In this document: piece after piece, positions 1 to 31,421 of the stretch
How the letters are laid out: each line of letters opens with the position of its first letter
Numbering within the stretch: position 1 is the stretch's first letter
Source: Blastobasis lacticolella
Taxonomy: Eukaryota; Arthropoda; Insecta; Lepidoptera; Blastobasidae
Assembly (NCBI GenBank): GCA_905147135.1
Contig: LR990057.1
Coordinates: 2,666,001-2,730,000 of the forward strand
Reading direction: 5' to 3'
DNA: 64,000 nt
Made by a program: the position numbers and the translations under genes
Notes under the pieces: model-generated
The model's input: only the letters and a program-made list of their open reading frames with translations
The model's database searches: none
Told to the model about the DNA's origin: nothing

Positions 1-60
1 CACCATACTTTGACAGTATATAACGGCTAATTTTAAATGGTGTACAATACCGAAGGCAGC

Positions 61-214
61 TTATTATTTATTTATTTAACACTTTATTGTACATTAACAG
101 TATAATTATCACAGATTCTGCAAGATTATGACAAGTACAAGGGCGGTCTTATCGCTAATAGCGATCTCTTCCAGACAACCATTTACATGGATATAGTGGA
201 GGTCGGAAAGCAAA
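61..214 (-). mobile_element. LINE 3' tail (lepidopteran type)
   Basis: Read on the minus strand, this stretch ends in AATAAA followed by a TAAA-rich simple tail, the usual 3' end of an insect non-LTR element. The block just before it contains an imperfect GCGATNNNNATCGC hairpin typical of repeated 3' tails in moth genomes. Only the untranslated tail is recognisable. The family name is not certain. Confidence 0.45.
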
Positions 215-869
215 AAACTAGTAGGCAATGTACATTTGAGATTCCCTACAGAAGTTACAATCACCATACAGTGAAGAAATGCTATAAATATACTATACAA
301 AGAACAAAAATAAAAACAATCTAAATTAAAATCCAAAACCGCTATACAAGACACAGACGATAAAATCATGTGTTCAGGGTAGAAAGGACCCTTCAATCTT
401 CTTTTGAATATACTCGGCGAATCCGAACATCTCTTTAACGGCTCGGAAAGGCTATAACGTTCCGGACACGTTCCCGCGGGAATCACATTAAATATCGGGA
501 TAAATTTTAGCATATGCGTTATTCGGGGTTATGTGCTATGGAACTACCAAATTTTATTAAAATCCGTTTAGGGGTTTTTGCGTGAAGGAGTAACAAACAT
601 CTATTACGTACAAGACGAAACACACATTATATTTCGCATTTTAAATATTAGGATAATATAATTTCAAGTAGATAGGTAAATAGTACAGGAATCTATCCAA
701 TTTCATATTATCTAATGTATATACTTATTTATATACTTTATCATTTAAATTAAATAACTAATAACATAAACGACGACGACCGCGACGATAGTTTTACAGA
801 AATTTTCAGGTTCACTAAAATTAAAAAATGCGACGTTGTCAAACTTCTGCGCATGGCTTGTAAGATGAA
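215..869. other. AT-rich interval, nothing recognised
   Basis: No coding exon, repeat end or RNA gene is recognised here. The reading frame at 109-513 on the minus strand runs out of the LINE tail and matches nothing I know. This is probably sequence downstream of the minus-strand Nmda1 gene. Confidence 0.4.
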
Positions 870-1362
870 GGAGGCTATGTATACGTACGAAATACTGTTT
901 TACCCATTCTATCGATCTGAAGGTATCAGTTTCAATGTTTCAATCTCACCATTCAAATCCCAGATTGAATTTGCGTGAATTTCTAAATTCATCAAATATT
1001 TCATTCTAAATTTCTAAACCAGTATTTCGTATGTATATGGTCTTCATATACAAACAAAATACTGTTTTACCCATTCTAGAGATCTGAAGGTAACAGTTTT
1101 AAATGTTTCAATCTCACCATTCAAATCCCCAGATTGAATTTGCGTGAATTTCTAAATTCATCAAATATGTCATTCTAAATTTCTAAACCAGTATTTCGTA
1201 TGTATATGGCCTTCATATACATACGAAATACTGTTTTACCCATTCTAGAGATCTGAAGGTAACAGTTTCAATGTTTCAATCTCACCATTCAAATCTCCAG
1301 ATTGAATTTGCGTGAATTTCTAAATTAATCAAATATTTCATTCTAAATTTCTAAATCATTGA
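870..1362. repeat. Tandem repeat, about 168-bp unit, 2.8 copies
   Basis: The phrase AAATACTGTTTTACCCATTC starts at about 890, 1057 and 1226, giving periods of 167 and 169 bp. Copies differ by a few substitutions and single-base changes. The junctions between copies 1/2 and 2/3 each hold an inverted repeat: arms 1191-1208 and 1214-1231 match perfectly over 18 bp around a 5-base loop, and arms 1022-1039 and 1045-1062 match with two mismatches. There is no coding potential. Confidence 0.9.
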
Positions 1363-2888
1363 GGAAGTAGACAAGAAAATAAAAGTCAGTGGTACGCAAA
1401 ATAACATAATATATTTCAAAACACTAATACACAGTATGAGAGTTAATTGAGATTTGTACATTACAATATTCGACTTTAATATCATTACAATAAATTACTT
1501 TTTTATTCGTTAAGCAGCGGAGTTGTTGATTGCTCTTCAGCATAATTAGTATAAGTATTATAATATCATATAGCAGGAGTTATAGTTAAAAATATTATTG
1601 CCATATTACCACTATTCATTGACACTAAAAAGAAACAAAGTGCATAACAAAAAAGAAAACTTGACTTATCCGAAAAGAAAAAACAAAACTTAACACTTGT
1701 CAAACTCTACGGATATATGTCTGTGATAGCATCGTCATCTTGCCTTTATCCCATGACACCGCATTACACATATAGAAACCATTTCTGAAAATAATCATTC
1801 CCGAGTCAATCCTTATTGTCAAAGTCGTATTTTACAAAACTACTGTAGGATTATTTCGGTGCACCTAATCCTTACCAGACCATAAACTAATGCTGTAACT
1901 AAAACACAACCTCGCTCGAATACGCACCTTAAAGCTATAAAAACAAAGATCATATTTTCACAAAAGGAAAGTAAAATAAAACGAAAAAAATATTTACAAA
2001 AACTAATTGCAACACCACCATATTATCTGCCAGTATCATAACCTGTCCGTCCCACTCTTGTTCGCTAATGTTTTCGATTTCCAAAATGTAGAATATCAAC
2101 TTAATATCAAATTAGCATTTTCCAGAGATGGAACAGACCTATATTCGAACCGCAAAACCCTCCTATCATGGGGTATAAACGGTAAAAAAAAAAATATCAC
2201 AATCGTACTGGCAGTTAAAAGCACTCAACAACTCCACTAGAAAGGAAATAAGCTGCTGAGACTCGACTACGTACTCAAACCGTTACGCAACGTTACACAC
2301 AAATTAGTTAGGGCATTGGGAATGTAGATGGCGCTACTGGTGCCAGAGATCCGCTATCGAAGAACCATCGAAATATTGTCTTACACATTTAAATGAACAA
2401 TGAAGTTATGCGCTCAAAACATACAAGTAATATAAATATGTTTAAGTTTACGGTTTTCTGACATTGCTTAGTGACTTAGCGATCTTATAGCTTGGCGAAA
2501 AATGGTTTGCCGTAAATGAGGGCGTTACTATCCATGTCAATGTCTGCGAAATACTTCCCTTACAAAAATTTTAAGACGTTTGCTATCTATAATGAGACTT
2601 AATTTGTTATTAGGCAACTGGTTACAAAACACAGTTCCGATGTTGGTCGAAGAGCTAACACTACTCATACAAATGCTAATCTGTCTATTTATCACATAAT
2701 TAAGTCTCAAACGGCATGGAATCGAATACTTCGCATAATCGAATAATGGACCGTACCTTTATACGCCGTACAAAATAACCAAAAACGCATCAACAAAGAA
2801 GTATTTTTCCAAAAATCGAATCGACAAAAAACGGACCTAAAAGACAACGCCATCTATTAGCCTCTACGAGTACTAGCGACCTCTGGGC
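1363..2888 (-). other. Possible Nmda1 3' untranslated region and downstream DNA
   Basis: This follows directly after the Nmda1 stop codon on the minus strand and contains no recognisable repeat end or exon. Minus-strand AATAAA-type signals occur (for example near 1502-1507), but none can be singled out as the used polyadenylation site. The small reading frames on the plus strand show no family resemblance. Confidence 0.35.
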
Positions 2889-22698
<19,810 letters not shown>

Positions 22699-22701
22699 CT
22701 G

Positions 22702-23520
22702 TGAGATTTTGGGAAAGACATTAGGATGTAAAACTGTTCGATCGGTTGCAGTTTTGGGATTTTGATCGTTGTGCATGTCATTTGTTAAAACAGACTGATA
22801 TTCAAAGTATTTGTGGTGAACTAGTCTCGACAGTATCTGCCTATAGAGACTATCCAGAGGCAGAGGTATCTACTCCTATAGGATACGAGTGTGAGTGTGA
22901 ATGTAGACAGTAAGGTTTTAAATTAGGTACATAAGTTAGGAAATATTACAATTGACTTCAATTGTAGTATTTCAATGATGTTCAGTGTCATTTCGACATG
23001 ACGAATAGGTATAGCAAATGCGAGATAAATTGCGTAATGGACTAACTGGCTAAAGTAACTAACTGGATAATTGTAAGATATAAACTGGGCCAACATCTAC
23101 CTGATTCACAAAGACTAGTTGTCTGAAATAAACTTGATTTTTTTAGAAAACTAGCAGTACAATGATCAAAATCCCTTTAACACATACTTAGCAGACGTGT
23201 CATACATTCACATTGCATCGGAGGACAATACCATTAATGAGCGTTAGCAGTTTATACAGCCAGACGTACAAACAGATTATAAACAGTCATAATTGTGGAC
23301 ATGCTTCCGAAGCAGGTAAGTGGATAGATGAGTACCTCGTGACACACTTTAGATTTCTGATAAAGATACTTGTATTGTACCTACATAGTGTCGCATCGGA
23401 ACCGAAATGAAGGTAAGGAATAACATCGGTTAAAAAATGAATGTAAGAACAAAATTCGAAGACATTTCAATTAAATTCTTTCATTGTTTTCTAATACGAC
23501 AAATTGGATCGGAGAGTCGG
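22702..23520. other. Intron upstream of the proline-rich Nmda1 exon
   Basis: No clear exon. A minus-strand ATG followed by a GTATGT donor at about 23188-23203 would have the right phase for a first coding exon, but such matches are common by chance, so it is not called. Confidence 0.35.
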
Positions 23521-23525
23521 GAGTA

Positions 23526-23805
23526 CGGTGACGGAAAACATCGTGATGAAACCTGCACAATCAGGCGACTGAACCTGTAACCATGATCTAATCAGAGGGC
23601 CTATCGGCTATCTCAGTGGACAACTGAATTTGACATAAAAAATCTGACACTACTCTAATTTGGTAGACGCTATTGCCAGTTTTCAACGTAGATGACGTGG
23701 TGTAGAATTATCTAGTGCCAATACAGTTGTCAACTGAGTTAGCCATTAGCCCCGCTGGTCAGGTTCCCCTGTCAACAGGGTCACGGAGGTCAAACGGCAG
23801 TGGGT
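23526..23805 (+). mobile_element. SINE family 1, interrupted fragments
   Basis: Body pieces at 23526-23600 (CGTGATGAAACCTGCAC, then CAGGCGACTGAA) and 23752-23800 (GGTTCCCCTGTCAACAGGG) are separated by about 150 bp of other sequence. The head and tail are absent. Confidence 0.5.
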
Positions 23806-23884
23806 AGGTATAAGTCGTGCATTGGTCGAGAGCTTATTCTTTATCACACGAAAGATGAGCCTGGAACCCCGAAACTAATAATTT

Positions 23885-24155
23885 CCTTCAACCTTAAACT
23901 TGTAACAGACTTTCCGTTTTGGCTGGACTTGACCAACTGTCAGTTGCAGTTGATATTAATCCTCACGCAGTATAAAATAACGTCGCTTTTGGGTACGGAA
24001 GACGTGGTCTGACTTCCGACGACCGCCGCCCGCGCATCCGAATTACTCGTAATCTAAAAGCGACTTTAATCGTACTTCGTAAGGATTAGTATTGACTGTA
24101 ACTGACGGTTGGTCGGCTCCAGCCAAATCGGAGCGTTTGTTACTAGCATTAGAGA
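23885..24155. mobile_element. Foldback MITE family C, copy 2
   Basis: Arms match those at 20093-20365 (GTCAGTTGCAGTTGATA on the left, GTAAGGATTAGTATTGACTG on the right), with the mirrored GGCTGGA/TCCAGCC blocks. The centre is GC-rich and diverged. Confidence 0.78.
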
Positions 24156-24550
24156 CACGTACAATACGCTTGTACGGCCTGAGGTACGGGTAGGGTTCAA
24201 CACAGACAGAGGGAGTGGCGATGCTCGAGCATGCTCGCTAAGCACACTGACAGCGACTCCGCACGACACCGGGCGAAGACGCGGCGACCATATTTGCTTG
24301 AAATTGGTATAGCGAAACAAACATACCGCAGCTCGGTGGAGTGGCCACAAGTGCTTAAAGAAGCCTCCGAGAGCCGCCCCCACGCCGAGCCTTTCGGTCT
24401 GATTTTACGTAAGCAAGTTGAGTTTTCTATTCAAATATTACTAAAATATTAAATTCGCCGTTTCTCCGTCCTCCGGCGTCTCAAGGCGCGCCTCGGCTCG
24501 CGCAAGTTATTTTAGACGCCATACCAATTTCAATCATAAGACAAAGCAAT
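24156..24550. other. Moderately GC-rich interval
   Basis: Several CpG-rich stretches (24240-24300, 24470-24510) but no exon, ORF or repeat that I can support. Confidence 0.35.
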
Positions 24551-24808
24551 TGACGACCTGAGTGGTTCAATGGTCAACATGCCGGTCTGCCACGCAAGAG
24601 GTCCCGGGTTCGATTCCCGGCCGGGCAGAAATTGAAATGATGAATTTTAATTTCTGTTACGGGTCTGGGTGTTCTATGTATAATAAATATGTATTTAAAA
24701 GTATTTAAGTAGTATATCAGTTATCTAGCACCCATAGTACAAGCTTTGCTTAGTTTGGGGCTAGATGGCGCTGTGTGAATTTGTCCACGAATATTTATTT
24801 ATTTATTG
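24551..24808 (+). mobile_element. SINE family 2, copy 1 (tRNA-Gly-like head)
   Basis: The head GAGTGGTTCAATGGTCAACA, an anticodon-like CTGCCACGC and B-box GGTTCGATTCCCGGCC closely resemble tRNA-Gly(GCC). The body ends with GCTTTGCTTAGTTTGGGGCT, AGATGGCGCTGTGTGAATT and a TTTATT tail. Other copies are at 34535-34772 and 62565-62815. Confidence 0.85.
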
Positions 24809-24839
24809 TGGCCGCCACTTCACCCGTGCGCCCTGAACC

Positions 24840-24995
24840 TTAGAAGTGGAATGCGATGCCTGCGAGCGTGTTCTCCGAAATGTACAATTTGGACATTTCC
24901 AAGGTCAGTGACTGAACAGGCAAGATGTATTTTTGACCGTATCGGCACACTGTACCAGATGCGACGACACTCAAATGTCTGGCTGATATAAGAAC
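24840..24995 (+). pseudogene. CR1-like LINE C-terminal scrap
   Basis: The frame reads KWNAMPASVFSEMYNLDISK and then has stops. It is the same protein motif as at 5701 and 47880 but more diverged. Confidence 0.5.
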
Positions 24996-25384
24996 AAAAA
25001 TGAAATCCAGGCTCACGTTTAGTTTGATAAACAAAAGAGTACACAAAGCTCGAGTTTCTGTATTTCGAGTTCACACAATTGCCATAGTATCTTCTTAAAA
25101 GGATGTAGGGATCCACATTCAGAGAAATATACAAGAGGAAAAGAGAAAAGATAGAGAAACACAATAGCAAATACATTATAAATAGACATTGCACCGTTAT
25201 ACAAAGAACAGTGTAAACAATACACGAATTGCGAAAAGATAGTATATGTTGTTTGTATGTGTAAGTATTTATACGTCTAATGTAATATTTCGAGACGCTA
25301 CTCCTACTTGTAAGAAACTGCTTTACTTCGCTATTCCTACATTGTAAGAGCTGCTTTTATCAGTAAGGAGGTGTGTTTCCCGAA

Positions 25385-25712
25385 CGCGTTCCATACAAAC
25401 GAAGTTTGATTATATTTTCAATATTACGCTATCAAAATCAATGAAATTTTGTAGATGTGATCCAGAAACCAATATCTCTCTTTTTGTTACTTTATAATGC
25501 TTGTGGTTTGTAAAATATATTGTTTCAAAGTTTCGGGCTTTAAGATGTTCACACTAATTTAAACCCATTGTTAAAAATGTTACACTTTTAAACGATAGAT
25601 TTAATCGAAAATCTGAGAAACCGCAAGCATAGCTATCGGTTTCTGGATCACGTCTACAAAAAGTCATTCACTTTGACAGCGTAATATTGAAAGTTTGTAT
25701 GGAGTGCGCTCG
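25385..25712. mobile_element. Foldback element with about 80-bp inverted arms
   Basis: The left arm (TTCCATACAAACGAAG, TTCAATATTACGCTATCAAA, GTGATCCAGAAACC) mirrors the right arm (GGTTTCTGGATCAC, TTTGACAGCGTAATATTGAA, GTTTGTATGGAGTGCGC). A small separate inverted repeat flanks 25734-25823. Single copy in the window. Confidence 0.75.
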
Positions 25713-25839
25713 GGTATAACCTGCGTCACGAAAGAAGAGACTTGGCAAATGGCAGTGGAGGGGGTTTCGCGCAGGTAATCGTCTACAGCGCAAGTCGAAC
25801 CACGTGACCCGCCAAGTCTCTTCTTATTTGACACTAGCT

Positions 25840-27260
25840 ATAACACTCGTCTTAAGTGTTAGTAGACGATGAAATACCGACTTAGATGAGCCGATAGAGA
25901 TTAAAATCTGCAGGCCGCTTATTACTACTTTTAATTTACACAATCACTGATATATATAGGCGTATATATATATATGTATAAGGCTTCTGCGTTACGGGAT
26001 TTGCGGGGCAAAAAATAATATTCTTTACTATTCTGTAATATTTTCGCTGGCGCTACAAGCATTCGAATCTTAAAAATATTCGCGGCTATATCGACAAGTT
26101 CAAATGTAGGTATGACTATGTATGACATAATAAAATCCGAGTATTTATAGAAATTATAGTGGCAATGCCGCTAGTTTACAGCATGGCAACGCTATTATTA
26201 TATTCATTTATACCTATTAAGAATTGATTTAAATAATTTTATTTATAAATATTATGAATTATGATACTTAAATGTTAAATGTAAACGCTTTGGATTTTGT
26301 ATGTAAGTTTGCATTAATTTTGAATAAATAAATAAACGCTGCTAGTGTTATGGACAACTTCACACCAGGAATTTCAAAGAGTGGCACCTCTAGTGTAAGT
26401 TCAGACGAAGTTATGTACTTCCAGATATTTAGTTTTAGTTTTAATTTTGTCATTTACTGATTTTTTGACAATTCAAATCTATTTAAAAAATTGCTACACT
26501 GTTTTATATTTGGGCGAATAAATGAGATTTCTTCCATATCATTAGGTACTATTTGTAATTATTTGGATTCACACGATCACGAAACGACGACAACACGATT
26601 ACGACGACGAGATTAGAGTATACTTTTTCTTCAATTTAAGTTTCTGTTTTACTTTTGTAAGTAAAAAGAAATACAGTAATGAGAAAAATATCATTTTACA
26701 AAGCAAAGGCGGGTTTTTTTTTTCTATGAATATTTTTTTATGTAGTGCCGTGTGCGTGAGTGGAATAAATGTCTTCTATTTTTTTTATTTAAATGAACTT
26801 ATTTGTGGCTTTTCCATTGTATTTGTATCTAAGTAGTCTATAATAATAGTTATTGACACATAAAGGAAATAGAAGGGGCGGGCGACAAAGTGCCGTGTAA
26901 ATGACGCGCGTGCGCATGTGCTCGTGCGTCGATTTGCAGCTCTAGTACGCAGTTACTCTACCGTATAGTATTAATGTATTGTGCGAACAGGTAGTACGAG
27001 TTTGGTAGTATTACGTCATTTTGCAGTCTTAAAAAGGACAAATTGCCTCATCTTCGTCGCAGTGATACAACAATAATTGAGACTGGTTGTGTAGCTTGGC
27101 CTGTTTCTTTTGTTCCAGAGTATGAAGTAGTATCGAGGTGGGTTAATGACATGGTATTATCTATATAAATGTATTAAGCGCTTTACAAAACTTGTACTTG
27201 TTCTTTTGTGCTTAAGGTTATTTTTTGCCAGATTTTTAACATAAACTTTACACTGTGATC
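25840..27260. other. Long AT-rich interval with a CpG-rich patch
   Basis: No exon or element was recognised. The patch at 26875-26960 is CpG-rich (GACGCGCGTGCGCATGTG) in otherwise AT-rich DNA and could be regulatory or an old repeat. Confidence 0.35.
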
Positions 27261-27261
27261 A

Positions 27262-27400
27262 CATTTTTTGACATTTGACTGAATTCAGAAACAAAAACCA
27301 TGAGAGCAAATCAAAGTGGAATGTATTGCTCACAAAATAAGGTCCATTTTTGTATCAAGCCTTTTGAAAAGCGAAGCGACGCGTAATATATAAGTTATTA
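27262..27400. mobile_element. Foldback MITE family B, single arm
   Basis: Matches the left half of 6606-6876 (GACATTTGACT, GAGAGCAAATCAAAGTGGAA, ATAAGGTCCATTTTTGTATC). The right arm is missing. Confidence 0.7.
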
Positions 27401-27794
27401 TTTACCCGGAATACTTGAATGTTTACAGAAATGAGAGGGGTTGCTAACATATTGCACCCCTACCTGGATGAGCTCGCTTAACTTCCCTTTGTTTTCCGTT
27501 AGATTTTTGACTTTTGAAAAGAGATTAATTAACGTAATCCTAATTCAATAAATACTTTTTCATTATTTTCGCAACCGGATTTTCATGCGGGTTTCACCAA
27601 TAAACAAGAATGATTCATGAGGAAGGTTTGTGTATATACTGTAGAGGTTACTATCCACGCGAAGCCGCCTAGCCGGGGCGGATCGCTAGTATTGTATATA
27701 TTCTTTCCTACATATCAAATATAAACAATAAATAAAGATAAATAAAGATCAACAGTTGAGGAGTTGAATAATAAAAACATCATCATAATTGTTC

Positions 27795-28290
27795 TAGAGT
27801 TTATCCCGGCCTCTGCCAGGGTCCGCTTTCCTACTCATTCTCCTCCACTTCGCCCGGTCTCCGGCATCCTCGCGTCGTAGGCCGTTGGCTCTAGCATCCG
27901 ACTCAGCAATGTCACGTGTCCCTGAGGCTTACGTATCACGTGACCAAACCAGTGCAGGCGAGCCTCCTCGATCTTATCTGCGATATCACGCCAAGGCTGC
28001 CACGGATGTACTCGTTACGTATTCGATCGAGCCGCGAAACTCCGCACATCCACTGCAGCATTTTCATATCGGTGGCGTGAAGTTCGCGACCGTGTTTCGT
28101 CAGCGCTGGCCATGTCTCGCAGCCATAGAGTATCACAGGTCTAATTATACTCTTGTATATAAGCCCTTTGTGCTTGACAGGGATTTTAGAGTTAGAGATG
28201 ACTGTCGTGAGTTCCAGCCATTTGGCCCAAGCTACAGAGATTCGGGACTTGACATCGAGGCCGATATCGCCGGACTCGTGCATCAGGGAT
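27795..28290 (-). pseudogene. RTE-like LINE reverse transcriptase C-terminal remnant
   Basis: The minus strand reads KHKGLIYKSIIRPVILYGCE, TWPALTKHGRELHATDMKML, QWMCGVSRLDRIRNEYIRGS and LGVISQIRSRRL, a long and well-kept C-terminal RT/thumb region of RTE-clade elements. The 3' tail (27795-27850) holds the TTTATCCCGGCCTCTGCCAG block also seen near 5150 and 36930. Confidence 0.8.
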
Positions 28291-28505
28291 ACGATTGATG
28301 TACGATTCGGATGTGGAATGAGCTCCCAGCCACAGTGTTTCCTTTGGACTATGACATGGGATCGTTCAAGAGGTATATTAGAGGTCTCTTCAGAGGCGGG
28401 CAACGCATTGGTGACTCCCCTGGTGTTGCTGATGTCCATAGGCGGCGGTGACCACTTTCCATCAGGTGGCCCGCATGCCTGTTTGTCTGCCGGATAACAT
28501 AACAT
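28291..28505 (+). pseudogene. LINE family H 3' end, copy 2
   Basis: Begins inside the RTE remnant junction and reads TIRMWNELPATVFPLDYDMG, then FKRYIRGLF-like sequence, ending with the GGTGACCACTTTCCATCAGG tail and an A-run. It is nearly the same as 36384-36656, and in both places it abuts RTE sequence at a similar point. Confidence 0.75.
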
Positions 28506-29272
28506 AAAAAAAAATGGGTTCCGAGGTATTTGGATTAATCTGTTCTTTTGACAGCTTCGTTACCTATACGCATGGTTTCGGGATCCGCGCTGCAGCTGGC
28601 CATATGCTCTGAGTTGAATCATATCTACATAAATTCATACAATGGTCAGCAACTGGCTAATTGCATCGACGTAGGTTGTCTTTATGTTGAGTGCGTGTTT
28701 TGCTCGTAACAAATTTATTTAGTCTAATTATATGTGTGGAAACCTATAATGGCTCACTATAGTTATGGTTGTAGCTATTGTTATGTAATATGCTGTTGGT
28801 TTTGAAAATAAATAAATAATTATTATTATTGCTTATCAGGCTCTGGTGTTGAAGGCCAAGATCCACTTTGGGACGCTGAGCCAGCGCAGTAAGTAATTAC
28901 TTACGAATTGCTGATAGGCAGGCAGTTGTGAACAACTGTTGGATTGACTGCATCTGGCTTCTCTCTAACCAATATTATACTTTGTACTATCCTGATCTTA
29001 AGAATTTGTCTAATCTATTTTTAAATTCGTTTGTGTTCCCTGCTGTCACCACCGCATCAGGCAGTCTGTTCCACATCATTTTTAATTATTTTCTAGAAAA
29101 TTCAGCTAGCCAATTCAATTATGGTCATGAGGCACGCAACTAACAATCACAGTGTGTTTTTGCCCGATATCAGTTTAGTATACACAGTCACAATGCCGCG
29201 GGAACTCTGCGTTTTACCATATGATGAAATTTAATAGCAAATTGTGTGATATTATCTACCTATACCGGCTTA
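28506..29272. other. Intron sequence, nothing recognised
   Basis: No exon or repeat end could be supported. An AAATAAATAAATAATTATT run near 28806-28826 may be an old LINE tail. Confidence 0.35.
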
Positions 29273-29530
29273 TGTACATTAGTTGAATGCTAACCGATGC
29301 TCTTACGGTGAGTCAAAACTTCGTGAGGAACCCTGCAAATTCAGGCGACTGAATGTGTAACCATGATCCAATCTGGTCTGGTTCCCCTGGCAGTAGGGTC
29401 ACGGAGGTCAGATGGCAGTCGCTCCAATGTAATTATCTGATCTACCAATTCCTGGATCATGGTCAAGGCGGACCCCGGGCCCTCGTGCGCGAGCGCACAA
29501 TCGGGACATTAACGTCAAGATGATGATGAT
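29273..29530 (+). mobile_element. SINE family 1, 5'-truncated copy
   Basis: The body and tail are well preserved (CAGGCGACTGAATGTGTAAC; CAATCGGGACATTAACGTCA followed by GATGATGATGATAA). The tRNA-like head is missing. Confidence 0.82.
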
Positions 29531-29839
29531 AATTATCTAGCTATACCGGCTTATTAACATCAATAATAATATTACCCGTACGGCGATATGACACCCGCAG
29601 TTTGGTCGTCGAAAAATATATCGATAGCAATTCCGCATAATGCCATTTAGAATTTTATAGCAGGTAACATAAGGTTTATTGTTAACTGTAGGACAGTAAT
29701 CGGATGCTAAAGATGAGATAGGAATGCTAATTGTCATTATCTTTGGCTTGCTGTGGGCTTTGTGTGACTCGCTAGTGGCATGCGAGCAAGCGAGATAGAC
29801 CGTTCGGACATGACAGTGGGAGGTGACCCATTTTTTACA

Positions 29840-30096
29840 GTAGAGCTCGTCTAGTCTAAAATGACGCGCCCCACTACTTAGTTAGTTGATTTCGATGTGT
29901 GAGTGCAAATATTGATAACGACACTTTATCTGTGTGGGAGCCAATGAACGACGCGTGCTTCTACGTTTGAATCTCACCGGCAACTGAATGACCAATTACA
30001 ACGGCATTTGTATATGTATTGCGTACATATTTTAAACTTGCTTGTGTGAGTTAATGCGATAGTGGGGCGCGTCATTTTAGATTAGACGAGCTCTAC
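29840..30096. mobile_element. MITE family D, copy 2 (257 bp)
   Basis: Same length and ends as 3492-3748, in reverse orientation, with very few differences visible by eye. The inner part includes GAACGACGCGTGCTTCTACG. The low divergence suggests fairly recent activity. Confidence 0.9.
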
Positions 30097-30344
30097 CTAC
30101 CTATGCAAAAAAGTGGGATAAAAGCCAATTTTTACAACTTTGAAAATTCGCGTAAAAATCAGTAAGCGTGCGAAGTATGCAACAATTTGCGTACAAAAAA
30201 AGTGAAGTTTTAAAAATGCAATTCGAGCTACGCAGGCCGGTAGCCAAAATTAAAACTATGAAAGCCATTATGAAATCTCATTTTGTTGGTAACAACAGCG
30301 TCACTGTTGTCGGAATTGACATGAAGAGCGCGTAAATCGGACAA

Positions 30345-30410
30345 GGAGAAGTAGGAACGAGGACCCCGGTCCTGCGCGAGAGCACAACCGGGATTGACGC
30401 CAGGATAAAC
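30345..30410 (+). mobile_element. SINE family 1, 3' scrap
   Basis: Only the tail region is left: GAGGACCCCGGTCCTGCGCG, AGAGCACAACCGGGATTGAC. Confidence 0.5.
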
Positions 30411-30886
30411 CATAACGCTGAGCATTTGCAGGGTTGCTAGATCAAGTACCTATGTAGCGTTGCCATTTAAATTTAATTGTAATTCTAGAAACCGAATACC
30501 CTGTACAACATGGCGGATAGTGGACAGTTCTGTAGTATGCAGGATAGCTGCGAATAAAGGGTAACCGAAATAAGCAGTCCCGGACCGAGGCGGTAGGGCC
30601 AACAGGGAGTGTTGGGGTATCTCAGCTGCGTGAGTACCCCAGTAAAAGACACAGTAATCCCGATGACGACCCTATGGCATGGCGAACAAGCACCGCCATT
30701 AAATAAGTGTTGCTAAAGGATCCATTGGCACCATTCGACCTTGATACTGACCTTGCGCATGGTCTTGCACGATGTACCAGCAATTTTTTTTTGCTAATAA
30801 ACATTCACTCAATTTCACTCCATTTAAATGCTAGAGATGAGTCAAATGTCCTGAAATACAGGATTCTTGTCTAGTTCAGGCATCAG

Positions 30887-31011
30887 TCTCACATAAGTGT
30901 TTAAACACTTATGTGAGATTTGAACTGTAAATTATTACACTTGTGTATTAATTTACAGTTCACAATTCACATTTTATTTAAATAAAATGTGAATTGTGAA
31001 CTGTAAATTAA
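30887..31011. repeat. Cluster of perfect palindromes (32 bp and 64 bp)
   Basis: 30887-30918 is a perfect 32-bp palindrome (arm TCTCACATAAGTGTTT). 30948-31011 is a perfect 64-bp palindrome without spacer (each arm 32 bp; it contains TTTACAGTTCACAATTCAC). Between them TGAACTGTAAATTA (30921-30934) also pairs with 30949-30962, so alternative hairpins are possible. Confidence 0.95.
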
Positions 31012-31251
31012 TGGGAGAAAATAAACGTTTATTTATTATTAATGTAGATAACGTCACTAGTATCGGCGGCATGTTAGTTATCATCATCATGTTATCGGCG
31101 GCATGTTAGTACGTTTTGCGAAACATTCATTATTGTATTAACATGCGACTGATTTGGAAACTACTGAACCAAAAGCAGTGACGCCCCCTTATGGTCGTTA
31201 TTATCGTGTCCTAATGTTATGATGTGATTTTGTAACATTGTTCTCTAGCAC

Positions 31252-31421
31252 TAATGCGCTCGGATTTTCTCGGATTTTTGAAAAGCGAAGCGACGCGTTA
31301 CTTAATATAGGTGATACAAAAGTGGACCTTATTCTAGCAATACATTCCACTTTGATTTGCACTAACCCTGTTTGTTTCTGAATTCAGTTACTGAATTTAG
31401 GAATGTGTAATAAGCGCATTA
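31252..31421. mobile_element. Foldback MITE family B, deleted copy
   Basis: The right arm of the family (GGTGATACAAAAGTGGACCT, GCAATACATTCCACTTTGAT, GAATTCAGTTACTGAATTTA) ends in AAGCGCATT. The left arm is reduced to its terminal bases (CTAATGCGCT) plus inner sequence. Confidence 0.72.

Noticed and set aside
870..1362. CRISPR-like array
   Set aside because: The units are ~168-bp head-to-tail copies without unique spacers, in a nuclear insect sequence.
24551..24630. tRNA-Gly gene candidate
   Set aside because: The head is tRNA-Gly-like, but it is followed by a SINE body and occurs three times. The acceptor stem does not close well.
27885..28298. 137-residue plus-strand frame
   Set aside because: It is the antisense of an RTE reverse transcriptase fragment.
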